Shown here: positions 41,936 to 50,094 of the stretch, piece after piece
Layout: each line of letters begins with the position of its first letter
Position numbering within the stretch: position 1 is the stretch's first letter
NCBI GenBank assembly: GCA_001304105.1
Contig: LJUR01000003.1
Span: 1-53,921 of the forward strand
Length of the DNA stretch: 53,921 bases
Source: Deltaproteobacteria bacterium SM23_61
GTDB taxonomy: Bacteria; Desulfobacterota; SM23-61
Direction of reading: 5' to 3'
The notes under the pieces: model-generated
Databases searched by the model: none
Seen by the model: the letters and a program-made list of their open reading frames with translations, nothing else
What the model was told of the DNA's origin: nothing
Made by a program: the position numbers and the translations under genes

Positions 41936-42289
41936 GCAGAGGGGGGCTCTTTACGAGTAAGGTTTGGCTGCGATCCCCAGAATGTGGCCAAAGTCCGGGC
42001 CATCGTCGAGCAAGCTCTGAAGAAGATGCCAACTACCTTGGTGACGCCGGAAGAACTGCGGCAGGCGAAGGCGCTCCTTCTCCGGGAGATGCCGCTTTCC
42101 GAGGCGAGCGTGGACAGTATCGCCGAAGGTCTGATCTACCGGACGGAGCATGAATTGCCTCTCGATGAGCCAACCCGGGCTGCGCACCGGTACCGGGAAC
42201 TCACGGCTGAACAGGCTCAGGCAGCCTTTGCCAGTTCGGTCCGACCAAATGACCTCGTCCAGGTAACGGAGGGGCCGAGCCCAAAATAG
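41936..42289 (+). pseudogene. M16 family zinc protease, C-terminal fragment
   Basis: About 117 codons match the C-terminal end of M16 (insulinase/pitrilysin-like) proteases: FGCDPQNVAKVRAIVEQAL, VTPEELRQAKALLLREMPLS, ASVDSIAEGLIYRTEHELPL. The whole catalytic N-terminal half, including the HxxEH motif, is missing. The fragment begins about 15 bases after the inverted-repeat element, which suggests that insertion or an associated deletion removed the rest. Confidence 0.75.
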
Positions 42290-42780
42290 GAATCCAATCC
42301 GCGGAAAAACCGCCTATAACTGAAAGATAGTTCTGGTCCCCCATTCTCAATGATTCTACCGGAGGCATGGGCTTTCGGCTACCTGGGGCAACAGGCCCTA
42401 GTTCGCTTGAAAATCCGGGGCGGAAAATGTTCTATCCTTTACACAACAAATCTTCGTATTTCCCCAGAACTCGATTTTTGGTTAAAAATACAGGCATGAA
42501 AGAAAAGACTTGGCACCTGAAGGGTTGGATTCTGGGGTCAAGCGGATTAAGGGGAGGAAAGAAATTCAGAAGGGGAAGCGAAGGAGAGAAATGATAAATG
42601 CCAGTTCAAGGTTTTAAAATAAACCCTGGCGAACTGGGCTTGTATAGCAGAAGGTCTTTTGTTATCCTGAGTTTAAGCAACTACTGAGGAGGAGTCTTGG
42701 ATCAACCAGAGACCAAGTCAATTTTCCCAGAAGGAAACTCTCTACCCTAAATTTAGGCAGCTTCCTTTCTAGGAGATCCT
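42290..42780. other. About 490 bases without a supportable gene
   Basis: AT-richer spacer after the M16 fragment. A 7-bp pairing (CCAGTTC ... GAACTGG, about 42602-42638) is the only structure I see. Short frames here lack ribosome-binding sites and motifs. Confidence 0.4.
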
Positions 42781-43284
42781 ATGCAGCTCTTCACGATCGT
42801 TTTGGGTTTAATCTTGCTTGTATTTGGGAGGAGGCTATTTTGGCTTTTTGTTGCGCTCGTGGGTTTCATTCTGGGCATGGAGTTTACCGGGGTTATTCTT
42901 GGTGATCAACCCAAGTGGGTTATGCTCTTTATTGGCCTTGGAACCGGCTTGATTGGAGCGCTGCTGGCTGTTTTCATTGAGCGCCTTGCATTTGCTCTCG
43001 CAGGGTTCTATGCAGGAGCTTACCTTGCTCTGATCGGGGCTCAATCATTTGGTGTCGAAAGCAATACCTTCCTCTTGTGTGCTGTCAGCGGATTCATTGG
43101 GGCTGTTTTTGCAGCTTTAATTATGGACTGGGTCATCATTTTACTCTCTTGCTTGGTTGGGGCCGGAGCGATTGTTGTCTCTTTAGGGTTAGACCAAATG
43201 GCGAGACTTCTAGTCTTCGTTGCATTAGCAGCGGCTGGCGCTGTTTTTCAAGCAAAAGTCATGGCACGATCGAGAAAAGGCTAA
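42781..43284 (+). CDS. DUF4203/TMEM198-like multi-pass membrane protein
   Basis: 167 residues with AGGAG six bases before the ATG. Seven or so short hydrophobic helices with frequent small-residue motifs (GLGTGLIGALLAVFIERLAF; ALAGFYAGAYLALIG; AVSGFIGAVFAALIMDWVI) match the DUF4203/TMEM198 fold. Bacterial members are uncharacterised small membrane proteins. It lies alone, flanked by about 500-600 bases of non-coding DNA on each side. Confidence 0.75.
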   Translation: MQLFTIVLGLILLVFGRRLFWLFVALVGFILGMEFTGVILGDQPKWVMLFIGLGTGLIGALLAVFIERLAFALAGFYAGAYLALIGAQSFGVESNTFLLCAVSGFIGAVFAALIMDWVIILLSCLVGAGAIVVSLGLDQMARLLVFVALAAAGAVFQAKVMARSRKG

Positions 43285-43896
43285 GCTTGTTTGCATATTC
43301 CACCGGATCGAATGGCGGAAGTCTGCGAAAAATATGCATGTATCCCTTCACGCACCTAGACGGATCACCCCTCCTGGTGCAGGTCTCCCATACATCCTGA
43401 GCGTTCATTCAAGAAGCGATCCTCCAAAGGAATGAATGAATTTACTCAGAAATCTTCATCAACCATTTCTTAAAAATATCTGGACATGGGTAAATATGAG
43501 TAGCAAATCCATCGGCAATCGCATATTTCCCCGGTAAAGCAAGCAGTTTCCCTGAATAAAGCTAGTAGACAGATCTTGCCCGATGGTGTAAACTTTTATC
43601 AATCGTAGCAGTTCGAACATGCATTTTATTTCGAAACCTTTGCCGAAGTACAGACAGGGGAACGCCGTACAAAAGAAAATATGTTTTTTAGAGATTTTTA
43701 TACTTTGGTTCCGTTATTGTCATACCGGTAAATAAGGAACCTAACAATTTGGGCTTATAGCTCTGGGGGATTTATTTACGATCAGGAGATGGAGTACAAT
43801 TAGGGGTGGGGGAGCAATCCGCTACCGGCGAGGGCAAATCGCCGGTTTTGCATTGGTGGGCTCCTGATTCTTCCAGCAGTGATATAAATAAGAGAG
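43285..43896. other. About 610 bases without a supportable gene; one hairpin near the end
   Basis: AT-rich spacer. The only structure is an 8-bp perfect hairpin ACCGGCGA-GGGCAAA-TCGCCGGT (43824-43846) followed by TTTG, in the leader of the DUF4239 gene. It may be a weak attenuator or a regulatory stem. Confidence 0.4.
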
Positions 43897-44664
43897 ATGG
43901 AAGCTATGATTTCCCCACTGGCAATCAGCCTAATTGCATTCGCGTGCGTCTTCGGGGGAGGGATACTGGGCTTGGTTCTTCGACCGAAACTGCCGGCGCA
44001 TCATCTGAATGAGGAGTCGAAGGATCTCGTAAAGCTCGGGATGGGGCTGATCGGGACGATGGCAGCGCTGCTCCTTGGCTTGCAAGTGGCCTCGGCAAAG
44101 GGCTCATACGACGCGCAGCGCAATGAAGTGGTCCAGATGTCCGCCAACCTGATCTTGCTCGATCGTACGCCTTCGCATTACGGACCCGAGACCCAGGAAA
44201 CGCGTGATCTGCTGCGCGCGGTTTTTTCCCGTGCCCTCAATCAGCTCTGGCCCTCGAACACATCCAGACCCACAGGGTCGGAACCCATGGGGGCCGGAGG
44301 CGAGGTGCCATACGACAAGGTGCAGAAACTATCCCCACACAGCGATGCGCAACGCTCCATGAAAGCGCAAGCGCTCAACGTCGCGCTGGCCCTGGAACAA
44401 ACAAGATGGTTGCTCTTCGAGCAACGGGGCAGCACGATTTCTATGCCACTGATCGTGGTTGTGGTTTTCTGGCTCACGATCATTTTTGTAAGCTTTGGAG
44501 TCTTGTCCCCGTCCAACGCAACTGTCGTCGTTACCCTGTTCGTTTGTGCGCTATCGGTATCAGGTGCGATATTTTTGATGCTGGAGATGGACCGGCCATT
44601 TAGCGGGCTACTTCAGATCTCCGACGCGCCGCTCCGCAATGCGCTCGCGCATCTCGGCCAGTAG
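43897..44664 (+). CDS. DUF4239 (bestrophin-like) membrane protein
   Basis: 255 residues; ATG 43897 follows GAGAGATGG and an in-frame ATG at 43906 is an alternative. An N-terminal helix (AISLIAFACVFGGGILGLVL), a second helix (LVKLGMGLIGTMAALLLGLQ), a cytoplasmic helical region and two C-terminal helices (LIVVVVFWLTIIFVSFGVL; VVVTLFVCALSVSGAIFLML) match the DUF4239 group distantly related to bestrophin channels. The family is uncharacterised. GC content is higher than in its surroundings. Confidence 0.8.
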   Translation: MEAMISPLAISLIAFACVFGGGILGLVLRPKLPAHHLNEESKDLVKLGMGLIGTMAALLLGLQVASAKGSYDAQRNEVVQMSANLILLDRTPSHYGPETQETRDLLRAVFSRALNQLWPSNTSRPTGSEPMGAGGEVPYDKVQKLSPHSDAQRSMKAQALNVALALEQTRWLLFEQRGSTISMPLIVVVVFWLTIIFVSFGVLSPSNATVVVTLFVCALSVSGAIFLMLEMDRPFSGLLQISDAPLRNALAHLGQ

Positions 44665-44738
44665 AAAGCCTCGCCGGAATTTGTCATTTTTTTTGCAGGA
44701 ATTCCCACGTAGGAGTACATAAATGAAGATGTCAATGG

Positions 44739-44892
44739 AAAAGCGGGACGTAGGTTGAAAGACAACTTTTTAATGCTGAGGAGTGAGTTTCGATTATTTT
44801 GCGAAGTGCCATACTCCTTTTTTCGGCCGCTCCAATTCGCCCCTTCTTCTCGTTGAGCATGGGAAAAGTTGCTTTTGTACCTACGCCCCATC
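44739..44892. mobile_element. ~154-bp inverted-repeat element (MITE/REP-like), copy 2, opposite orientation
   Basis: Left end AAAAGCGGGACGTAGGTTGA (44739 onward); the reverse complement of 44863-44891 reads TGGGGCGTAGGTACAAAAGC, one base shorter. The reverse complement of the interior (GAATTGGAGCGGCCGAAAAA, AAAATAATCGAAA) aligns with the copy at 41761-41921. It ends about 50 bases before the DUF169 gene. Confidence 0.7.
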
Positions 44893-44945
44893 TCCTACGG
44901 GTCCGTACTAAGCTGAAATGGTAAATAGTAAAAAGGAGACAAGAT

Positions 44946-45770
44946 ATGCATAGTAAAATAGCCTCTGCCCTTAATCTGCAACATAATCCTGTGGCAATTA
45001 TTTGGGCAGATGAGAAACCTGGCAGTGCACTCCAATTTAAAGAGGGGAAATGGGGCTGCGTAATGTTTATGTTTGCGAGTGCGGCCAAAGGCAAAACCAC
45101 TGTATTTGATAGGGAGACATACGGTTGTTGGGGTGGAGGCGTCGGGTTAGGGTTTGGAAATCAGTATGTAAAATTCCCCGGCAGCATGGAGTGTTTTTAT
45201 CACTTTCTATCGATAGGAAATGAGCAATGGGAGCAGGGCAAGAAGGTGGGGGACGCCGTGGGTAAGGCCGGGGGCACTGAGATCTTAGACGATTTCATGC
45301 ATGGTGAACGGTATATAAAGATCCCAGAGTTAGTAAAAAAATTCGTGGAACTCTTGCCCATGGTTGATATCCCTGCTCAATACGTTATTTTTAAGCCTTT
45401 GGAAGACGTTGATTTGCGGAAAGAAAAACCTGTTGTGATCGTTTTTCTAGCTGACCCGGACCAACTTTCCGCACTTGTGATTCTAGCGAACTATGGGAGG
45501 GAGGGTAACGAGAACGTCATTATTCCGTATGCCGCTGGGTGTCAGACAATTGGTATCTATCCCTACCAAGAGGCGAAGTCTGAAAAACCAAGAGCGGTAG
45601 TGGGTCTTACGGATATATCGGCAAGGAAGAATGTGAAAAAACAGTTAGGGAAAGATCTGCTGAGCTTCGCGGTTCCTTTTCCTATGTTTCAGGAAATGGA
45701 AGGTAATGTAGAAGGAAGCTTTTTACAGCGGCAAACATGGAAGGCCCTTATGGAACAAGAGAACAAATGA
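44946..45770 (+). CDS. DUF169 family protein
   Basis: 274 residues with AAAGGAG before the ATG. The opening (LNLQHNPVAIIWADEKP) and the cysteine/glycine motif region (KWGCVMFMFASAAKGKTTVF; YGCWGGGVGLGFG) are typical of DUF169, a family widespread in anaerobic bacteria and archaea with no established function. The conserved Cys residues could bind a metal or cofactor (inference). No signal peptide, so it is cytoplasmic. It lies 264 bases upstream of an OYE reductase in the same direction, with no clear operon link. Confidence 0.85.
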   Translation: MHSKIASALNLQHNPVAIIWADEKPGSALQFKEGKWGCVMFMFASAAKGKTTVFDRETYGCWGGGVGLGFGNQYVKFPGSMECFYHFLSIGNEQWEQGKKVGDAVGKAGGTEILDDFMHGERYIKIPELVKKFVELLPMVDIPAQYVIFKPLEDVDLRKEKPVVIVFLADPDQLSALVILANYGREGNENVIIPYAAGCQTIGIYPYQEAKSEKPRAVVGLTDISARKNVKKQLGKDLLSFAVPFPMFQEMEGNVEGSFLQRQTWKALMEQENK

Positions 45771-46033
45771 GTGATATACAACTTCTCTTCTCCGTTTGAT
45801 TCTTACAGGATTTGGCATATTATTCAGAATTCTAAAATCCAATTCCTTCCCCCATGAGGTACTTATCAATATGCAATTTTGCTCGGCTCTTCTCCTTGCT
45901 GATAGAGGCCGAGAATAAAGGTCAAATAACGGCGGGACGATTTAAATATCTTTGTGTTTCAAATGTTGGTCGTTTAAGATCGTCTAGGGTTTGTATTTAG
46001 AATTTTGCCATAGCACGGCACCAAGAGGATGTT

Positions 46034-47176
46034 ATGCGGGGACCCCCGATACTTTTTACCCCCTTCCCTATGAAGGGACTTACCTTAAAAAACCGGATCG
46101 CCATGACTCCCCTTTATTTGGGCTATGCAAATCCAGATGGCACAGTCAATTCCTTGATGCTGGAGCATTACAGGGAGATGGCCGCCTCTGGGGCCGCACT
46201 GATTGTGATGGAACATACAGGGGTTGCCCCATCCGGTTTAGGTTCGCCCTTTATGGTAAGGGCCGACCATGACCGATATGTCCCTGGATTAGCTAAATTG
46301 GCTCAAACCATTCACCAGGAAGGTACGGTGGCCTTTCTTCAGATCAACCATACCGGCAGATATGCCTTTCCGCAGGAAAGACTGGTTCCCTCTCCGGTAA
46401 AGGCCGGTGATGTGGTTCCCAGGGAGATGGCTGCCGAAGAGATAGGCCGGATCGTCGAGGCCTTTGCAGCGGCGGCCGGGCGGGGAAAGGAAGCAGGCTT
46501 TGATGGGGTGGAGATTCACGGTGGCACTGGCTATCTCCTCGTTCAGTTCTTCTCCCCCCGAACCAATCACCGAACGGACGCCTATGGAGGCCCCCTTGAA
46601 AATCGGATGCGCTTCCCCTTGCAAGTGGTGGATGCTGTATTGGCAAAAGTCGGGGCGAATTATCCGGTAGGCTATCGGTTTCTGGCCGATGAGTGGTTGC
46701 CCGATGGACTCCATCCCGAAGAGACAACTGTATTGGCCAGGGAGCTCGAGAGGAGAGGAATAGCCTACCTTTCAGTGATGGCGGGGACCTACGATTCCTT
46801 CCCATTGCCTGAATACATACAAAGAGAAAGAGAAGAGGCTTACATGGCTTCCTTCGCTGGCCTTATCAAGGAGGTCGTTCCCCACACACCGATCATCACA
46901 GCCGGACGTATACAGACTCCGGAGACAGCTAAGCGAATTTTAGAGGAAGGGACGGCAGACTTGATTGGCCTAGCGAGGGTACTATTCGCCGATCCGCTTT
47001 GGCCGAAAAAGGCGGAGGGCAGGTTGAAGAAACCAATAGTAAAGTGTGAACCTTCATGTGCTCTGTGTAGCAAAAGGGTGATGATTGGTAAACCTGCCTT
47101 TTGCTCGCAGTGGGATAAAGATCGCAAGGAGACATTTTTAGCCAAGATCGGAGAGTCACAAGAGAAAGCAAAATAA
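46034..47176 (+). CDS. OYE-family NADH:flavin oxidoreductase with C-terminal cysteine cluster
   Basis: 380 residues. The complete TIM barrel of the old-yellow-enzyme family is present: FMN-site LTLKNRIAMTPLYL, active-site region GVEIHGGTGYL, and FFSPRTNHRTDAYGGPLENR. The tail (KCEPSCALCSKRVMIGKPAFC) carries four cysteines like the 4Fe-4S cluster of 2,4-dienoyl-CoA reductase-type members. It lacks the C-terminal FAD/NAD(P) domain of the damaged relative at 8095. It would reduce activated C=C bonds or accept electrons from another flavoprotein. ATG 46034 is chosen because it supplies the usual N-terminus (ILFTPFPMKGLTLKNR). Confidence 0.88.
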   Translation: MRGPPILFTPFPMKGLTLKNRIAMTPLYLGYANPDGTVNSLMLEHYREMAASGAALIVMEHTGVAPSGLGSPFMVRADHDRYVPGLAKLAQTIHQEGTVAFLQINHTGRYAFPQERLVPSPVKAGDVVPREMAAEEIGRIVEAFAAAAGRGKEAGFDGVEIHGGTGYLLVQFFSPRTNHRTDAYGGPLENRMRFPLQVVDAVLAKVGANYPVGYRFLADEWLPDGLHPEETTVLARELERRGIAYLSVMAGTYDSFPLPEYIQREREEAYMASFAGLIKEVVPHTPIITAGRIQTPETAKRILEEGTADLIGLARVLFADPLWPKKAEGRLKKPIVKCEPSCALCSKRVMIGKPAFCSQWDKDRKETFLAKIGESQEKAK

Positions 47177-47380
47177 CCTGTAAGTATTATAGCGCGTTTG
47201 TATAAGTTCGATTTTTTGACGTTTGGGAGGATAATAGAGAGCCTCCAGAACGGAGATGATGAGTATATCAAAAACGAAAGGATGGACCCCGAAATCCGAT
47301 TGACTTCCAATGTTAGCCGTTTTTTCCGCCGTTTATCATCCCCGGAAGCCACAATCTTCTGATCATCACCGGTGCGGGAA

Positions 47381-47752
47381 GACCATTTTGAAAGCTTTGT
47401 TCAGGTCCACAAGGAGCGGTTCTAAAGGCCGTACGGGTTATGGCAGTCTTACCTCCAGAAGGTCATTTATCGCTACCTGGAATGTGGCGACCTGCACCAC
47501 GGCTTTGCCCGGGTGAAGTGCCGGGATTGCCACCATGAATATGTTCTGGCCTTCTCCTGCATGCGCCGTCATTTCTGTCCCCCCTGCCATCAGAAGCGGG
47601 CGGTGGAATTCGGGGAATGGCTCTGTTCCCAGGTGCTCCGGAAGGTTCCCCTCCGGCATTTCGTCTTCAGCATCCCGAAGATCCTGCGGCGGTATTTTCT
47701 CAGAGCCTGTATAGAGGGGACGTTCGTGCAGAGCGTGCTTGGGCAATTTTGA
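47381..47752 (+). pseudogene. IS91-type transposase remnant
   Basis: In one frame the sequence reads DHFESFVQVHKERF, a TAA (about 47423), then YLQKVIYRYLECGDLHHGFA. After that comes the zinc-ribbon region (VKCRDCHHEYVLAFSC, RRHFCPPCHQKRAVEFGEWL) typical of the IS91 family N-terminus. The catalytic Y2 region and the C-terminus are missing, and the frame is lost after about 47720. A decayed insertion-sequence fragment in front of the Sir2 gene. Confidence 0.75.
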
Positions 47753-48076
47753 GAAGAATCTATGGCGGTTTCATGCCGACTGGATGCTCGCGGTCCGCGC
47801 TGGACCAGGCAGCGGGTCATCAGCAGACCGACCTTCGCAGATAGATGTCTCGCCCTGTGCAACCAATGAAAAGAGTTTAATGGAGTCCAGAACCTTCTCA
47901 CGAATTCCATCATGGGATGAGGAGATAACCGCTCATTCGCTAACTGCAGCGGATGAAAGGAATTTCTACCACCAGTTGAAATTTTTGGCACTTTCCATTA
48001 TCATTCTGTGGTCTCTGTTGTTCTCGCATGGCGCATTTTTGAGGTTAGGAATTATTACTTCAAGGAGTCGATGCTG

Positions 48077-48901
48077 ATGACGGATTTAATCAAACAGGCT
48101 GCAGAGCATCTCATCAAAAGCAAATACGCCATCGCCCTCACGGGTGCGGGAATCTCCACCGAATCGGGAATTCCTGATTTCCGTGGGCCCTCGGGTATCT
48201 GGACCAAGGATCCCGAGGCGGAAAACAGGGCCTACCGGGTCTACGCGCTGTTTCAGAAGGACCCCAAGCGATACTGGATCGACCGGCTGACGATGCCCTC
48301 GCTCCTGGGAAACCTGGATCAATACGCCCCCAACCCCGGGCATCTCGCCCTGGCGGAATTGGAAAAGATGGGCATCCTGAAGTGGGTCATTACCCAGAAT
48401 ATCGACGGCCTGCACCAGAAAGCGGGAAGCCGTAATGTCCTGGACTATCACGGCAACGCCTTCCGACATCGCTGCGTGGCCTGCGGCAGCCGGTTTGAAT
48501 CCAGGGCTTTCGACCTGAAAAAACTGCTGGAGGAGGATCGGCTGCCCCCGCTTTGTTCGGGATGCGGAGGGGTGCTGAAATCCGACGTGGTCCACTTCCA
48601 TGAACCGATCCCCTTCGATGTGGCCGAGCAGAGCCTGGAAGAGGCGAGCCGGTGCGACGTGGCGCTGATCTGCGGGACTTCGGCCGTGGTGTACCCCTTC
48701 GCCCGGCTGCCCCAGGTGGTCAAGCAGAGGCCCCCAGGAGAGGAGAGTATCATCATCGAGGTTAATGCCGAACCCACGCCTTTGACGGAACGGGGAATTT
48801 CAGATTATCTTCTGCGGGGAAAAACAGGGGAGGTGCTTCCTCGAATCGTCGAGGAAATAAAAAAAACTCAACCGCAGAGATCGCAGAGCACGCAGAGGTA
48901 A
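48077..48901 (+). CDS. Sir2-family NAD-dependent protein deacylase (sirtuin)
   Basis: 274 residues. AAGGAG at 48062-48067 suits the ATG at 48077; ATG 48071 is too close. The NAD-binding motif GAGISTESGIPDFRGPSG, TQNIDGLHQKAG and the catalytic His in LDYHGNAFRH are present, with zinc cysteines in CVACGS and CSGCGG. It removes acetyl or other acyl groups from lysines using NAD. The last 11 residues (TQPQRSQSTQR) are encoded by a CTCTGCGGT-type intergenic repeat that supplies the stop codon. It is GC-rich, unlike the preceding 25 kb. Confidence 0.93.
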   Translation: MTDLIKQAAEHLIKSKYAIALTGAGISTESGIPDFRGPSGIWTKDPEAENRAYRVYALFQKDPKRYWIDRLTMPSLLGNLDQYAPNPGHLALAELEKMGILKWVITQNIDGLHQKAGSRNVLDYHGNAFRHRCVACGSRFESRAFDLKKLLEEDRLPPLCSGCGGVLKSDVVHFHEPIPFDVAEQSLEEASRCDVALICGTSAVVYPFARLPQVVKQRPPGEESIIIEVNAEPTPLTERGISDYLLRGKTGEVLPRIVEEIKKTQPQRSQSTQR

Positions 48902-48902
48902 A
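48869..48902. repeat. CTCTGCGGT-type repeat forming the Sir2 C-terminus
   Basis: 'caaccgcagagatcgcagag' followed by 'cacgcagaggtaa' is the reverse complement of the CTCTGCGGT repeat near 195-232. It lies inside the Sir2 reading frame and provides its TAA. It is followed by 'aaaaaggatcgg', as in the copy near 121. Confidence 0.7.
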
Positions 48903-49005
48903 AAAGGATCGGAGGGCGCGGAGGCTATTACAATTTACTAAGGAATGGGGAAAAAGCTCTCCTGAGGGGATACGAATCCATCGTCCACCACCGCCTTTAC
49001 CTTCG

Positions 49006-49200
49006 TTAGGTATGCTCCAGGATCTTCCTCTGGCTGTAAGCCGTCCTTTTCTGGGGATCGGATTCGGAGCCTTTCTTGCTGAACTTGTAATAGATCCAGA
49101 TGAAGTCAGCAAACAGCAGTCCGAAGAGGATCGCCCCGATTATGACCCAGAAAAGGTCGTAATTACCTGGCGAATTCCAGTCGATGACCCGGTATTGCAT
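49006..49200 (-). CDS. Small single-pass membrane protein
   Basis: 64 residues, with TAAGGAGGGAAC directly before ATG 49200. One transmembrane helix (FWVIIGAILFGLLFADFIWI) is followed by a basic tail (YYKFSKKGSESDPQKRTAYS). No family recognised. The strong ribosome-binding site and the clean topology argue that it is real. It is convergent with the Sir2 gene. Confidence 0.65.
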   Translation of the reverse strand: MQYRVIDWNSPGNYDLFWVIIGAILFGLLFADFIWIYYKFSKKGSESDPQKRTAYSQRKILEHT

Positions 49201-50094
49201 GTTCCCTCCTTAATTCTTTAGATGCGGCCCTGAGCGAGGTAATCTGCGATCAACCGTCAATTCGCCGTCTCTAAGCCAATCATCATCCTAACACTATAAT
49301 CTTTAAGCAAAATTTGTACCAAAAAGATTATTACTCATAATATAATAATTTCATTCATCTTTTTATAAGTTATTGAGGGCTTAAAAAAATATATCACTCA
49401 ATATCATTTTAAGGCCGAATTTGGGCAATAAATACATATCTGGCAATCATCAACTAACTATCTGTAATTATTGAAAATAAAATTTTTTCGGCATGTTTAG
49501 TCATTAAATAGATGATAAATGGTTCATTTCGGATAGTCAAAATTTTGTATTTCTTGCAGATCGCCCCATTAAATTGCTTTTTCAGGCTTGATTCTCTATG
49601 ATTTTATGGAATTCATTCCATATTTTTCTGGGCTTATGGTTATAGAATAGTCTTCTTTGCCCGGTCTAAGTTCATTTCGCAAAAAGGCATGTTACCCTTG
49701 GCCATCAAAGGGGGAAACCTTGAAAAAATTCAATCCTGGATCTGGAAAACCCTCCTCGTTGTCCAGGGATCGGAAGAATTCCCTCCCTTGGCGGGCAAAT
49801 TCGGCGGGACAACTCCCCCCTACAAAGGTTTATCCCCGATCTCCGCTTTACCAATCCTCCAAATAATAGCTTTTTGATTATTTGAAGATGTACAGATATG
49901 AGCGACGATTAGACGAATTTGGCCACCCTCGCCCCCTTTCTTTTATAAAAACCTATTTAGATTCAATCCTTATCAAATCATGCCTTTGGCTCTTCTTTTG
50001 CTCTCTGCTTCCATCAGATTTCAATTCCGGTGGAGAGAAATCCAACCCAACGGATTTTTCCCCTTACCACCGTAGGGAGAAGGGAGAAGAAGAG
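49201..50094. other. About 890 bases without a supportable gene, half of it very AT-rich
   Basis: From about 49250 to 49660 the sequence is strikingly AT-rich (for example 'aatataataatttcattc'), unlike the GC-rich DNA on either side. The second half (49660-50090) returns to mixed composition and includes open frames without ribosome-binding sites. A GCTCTCTGC-type stretch lies near 49990-50010. Promoters for the HAF protein gene must lie here, but no convincing -35/-10 pair stands out. Confidence 0.45.
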
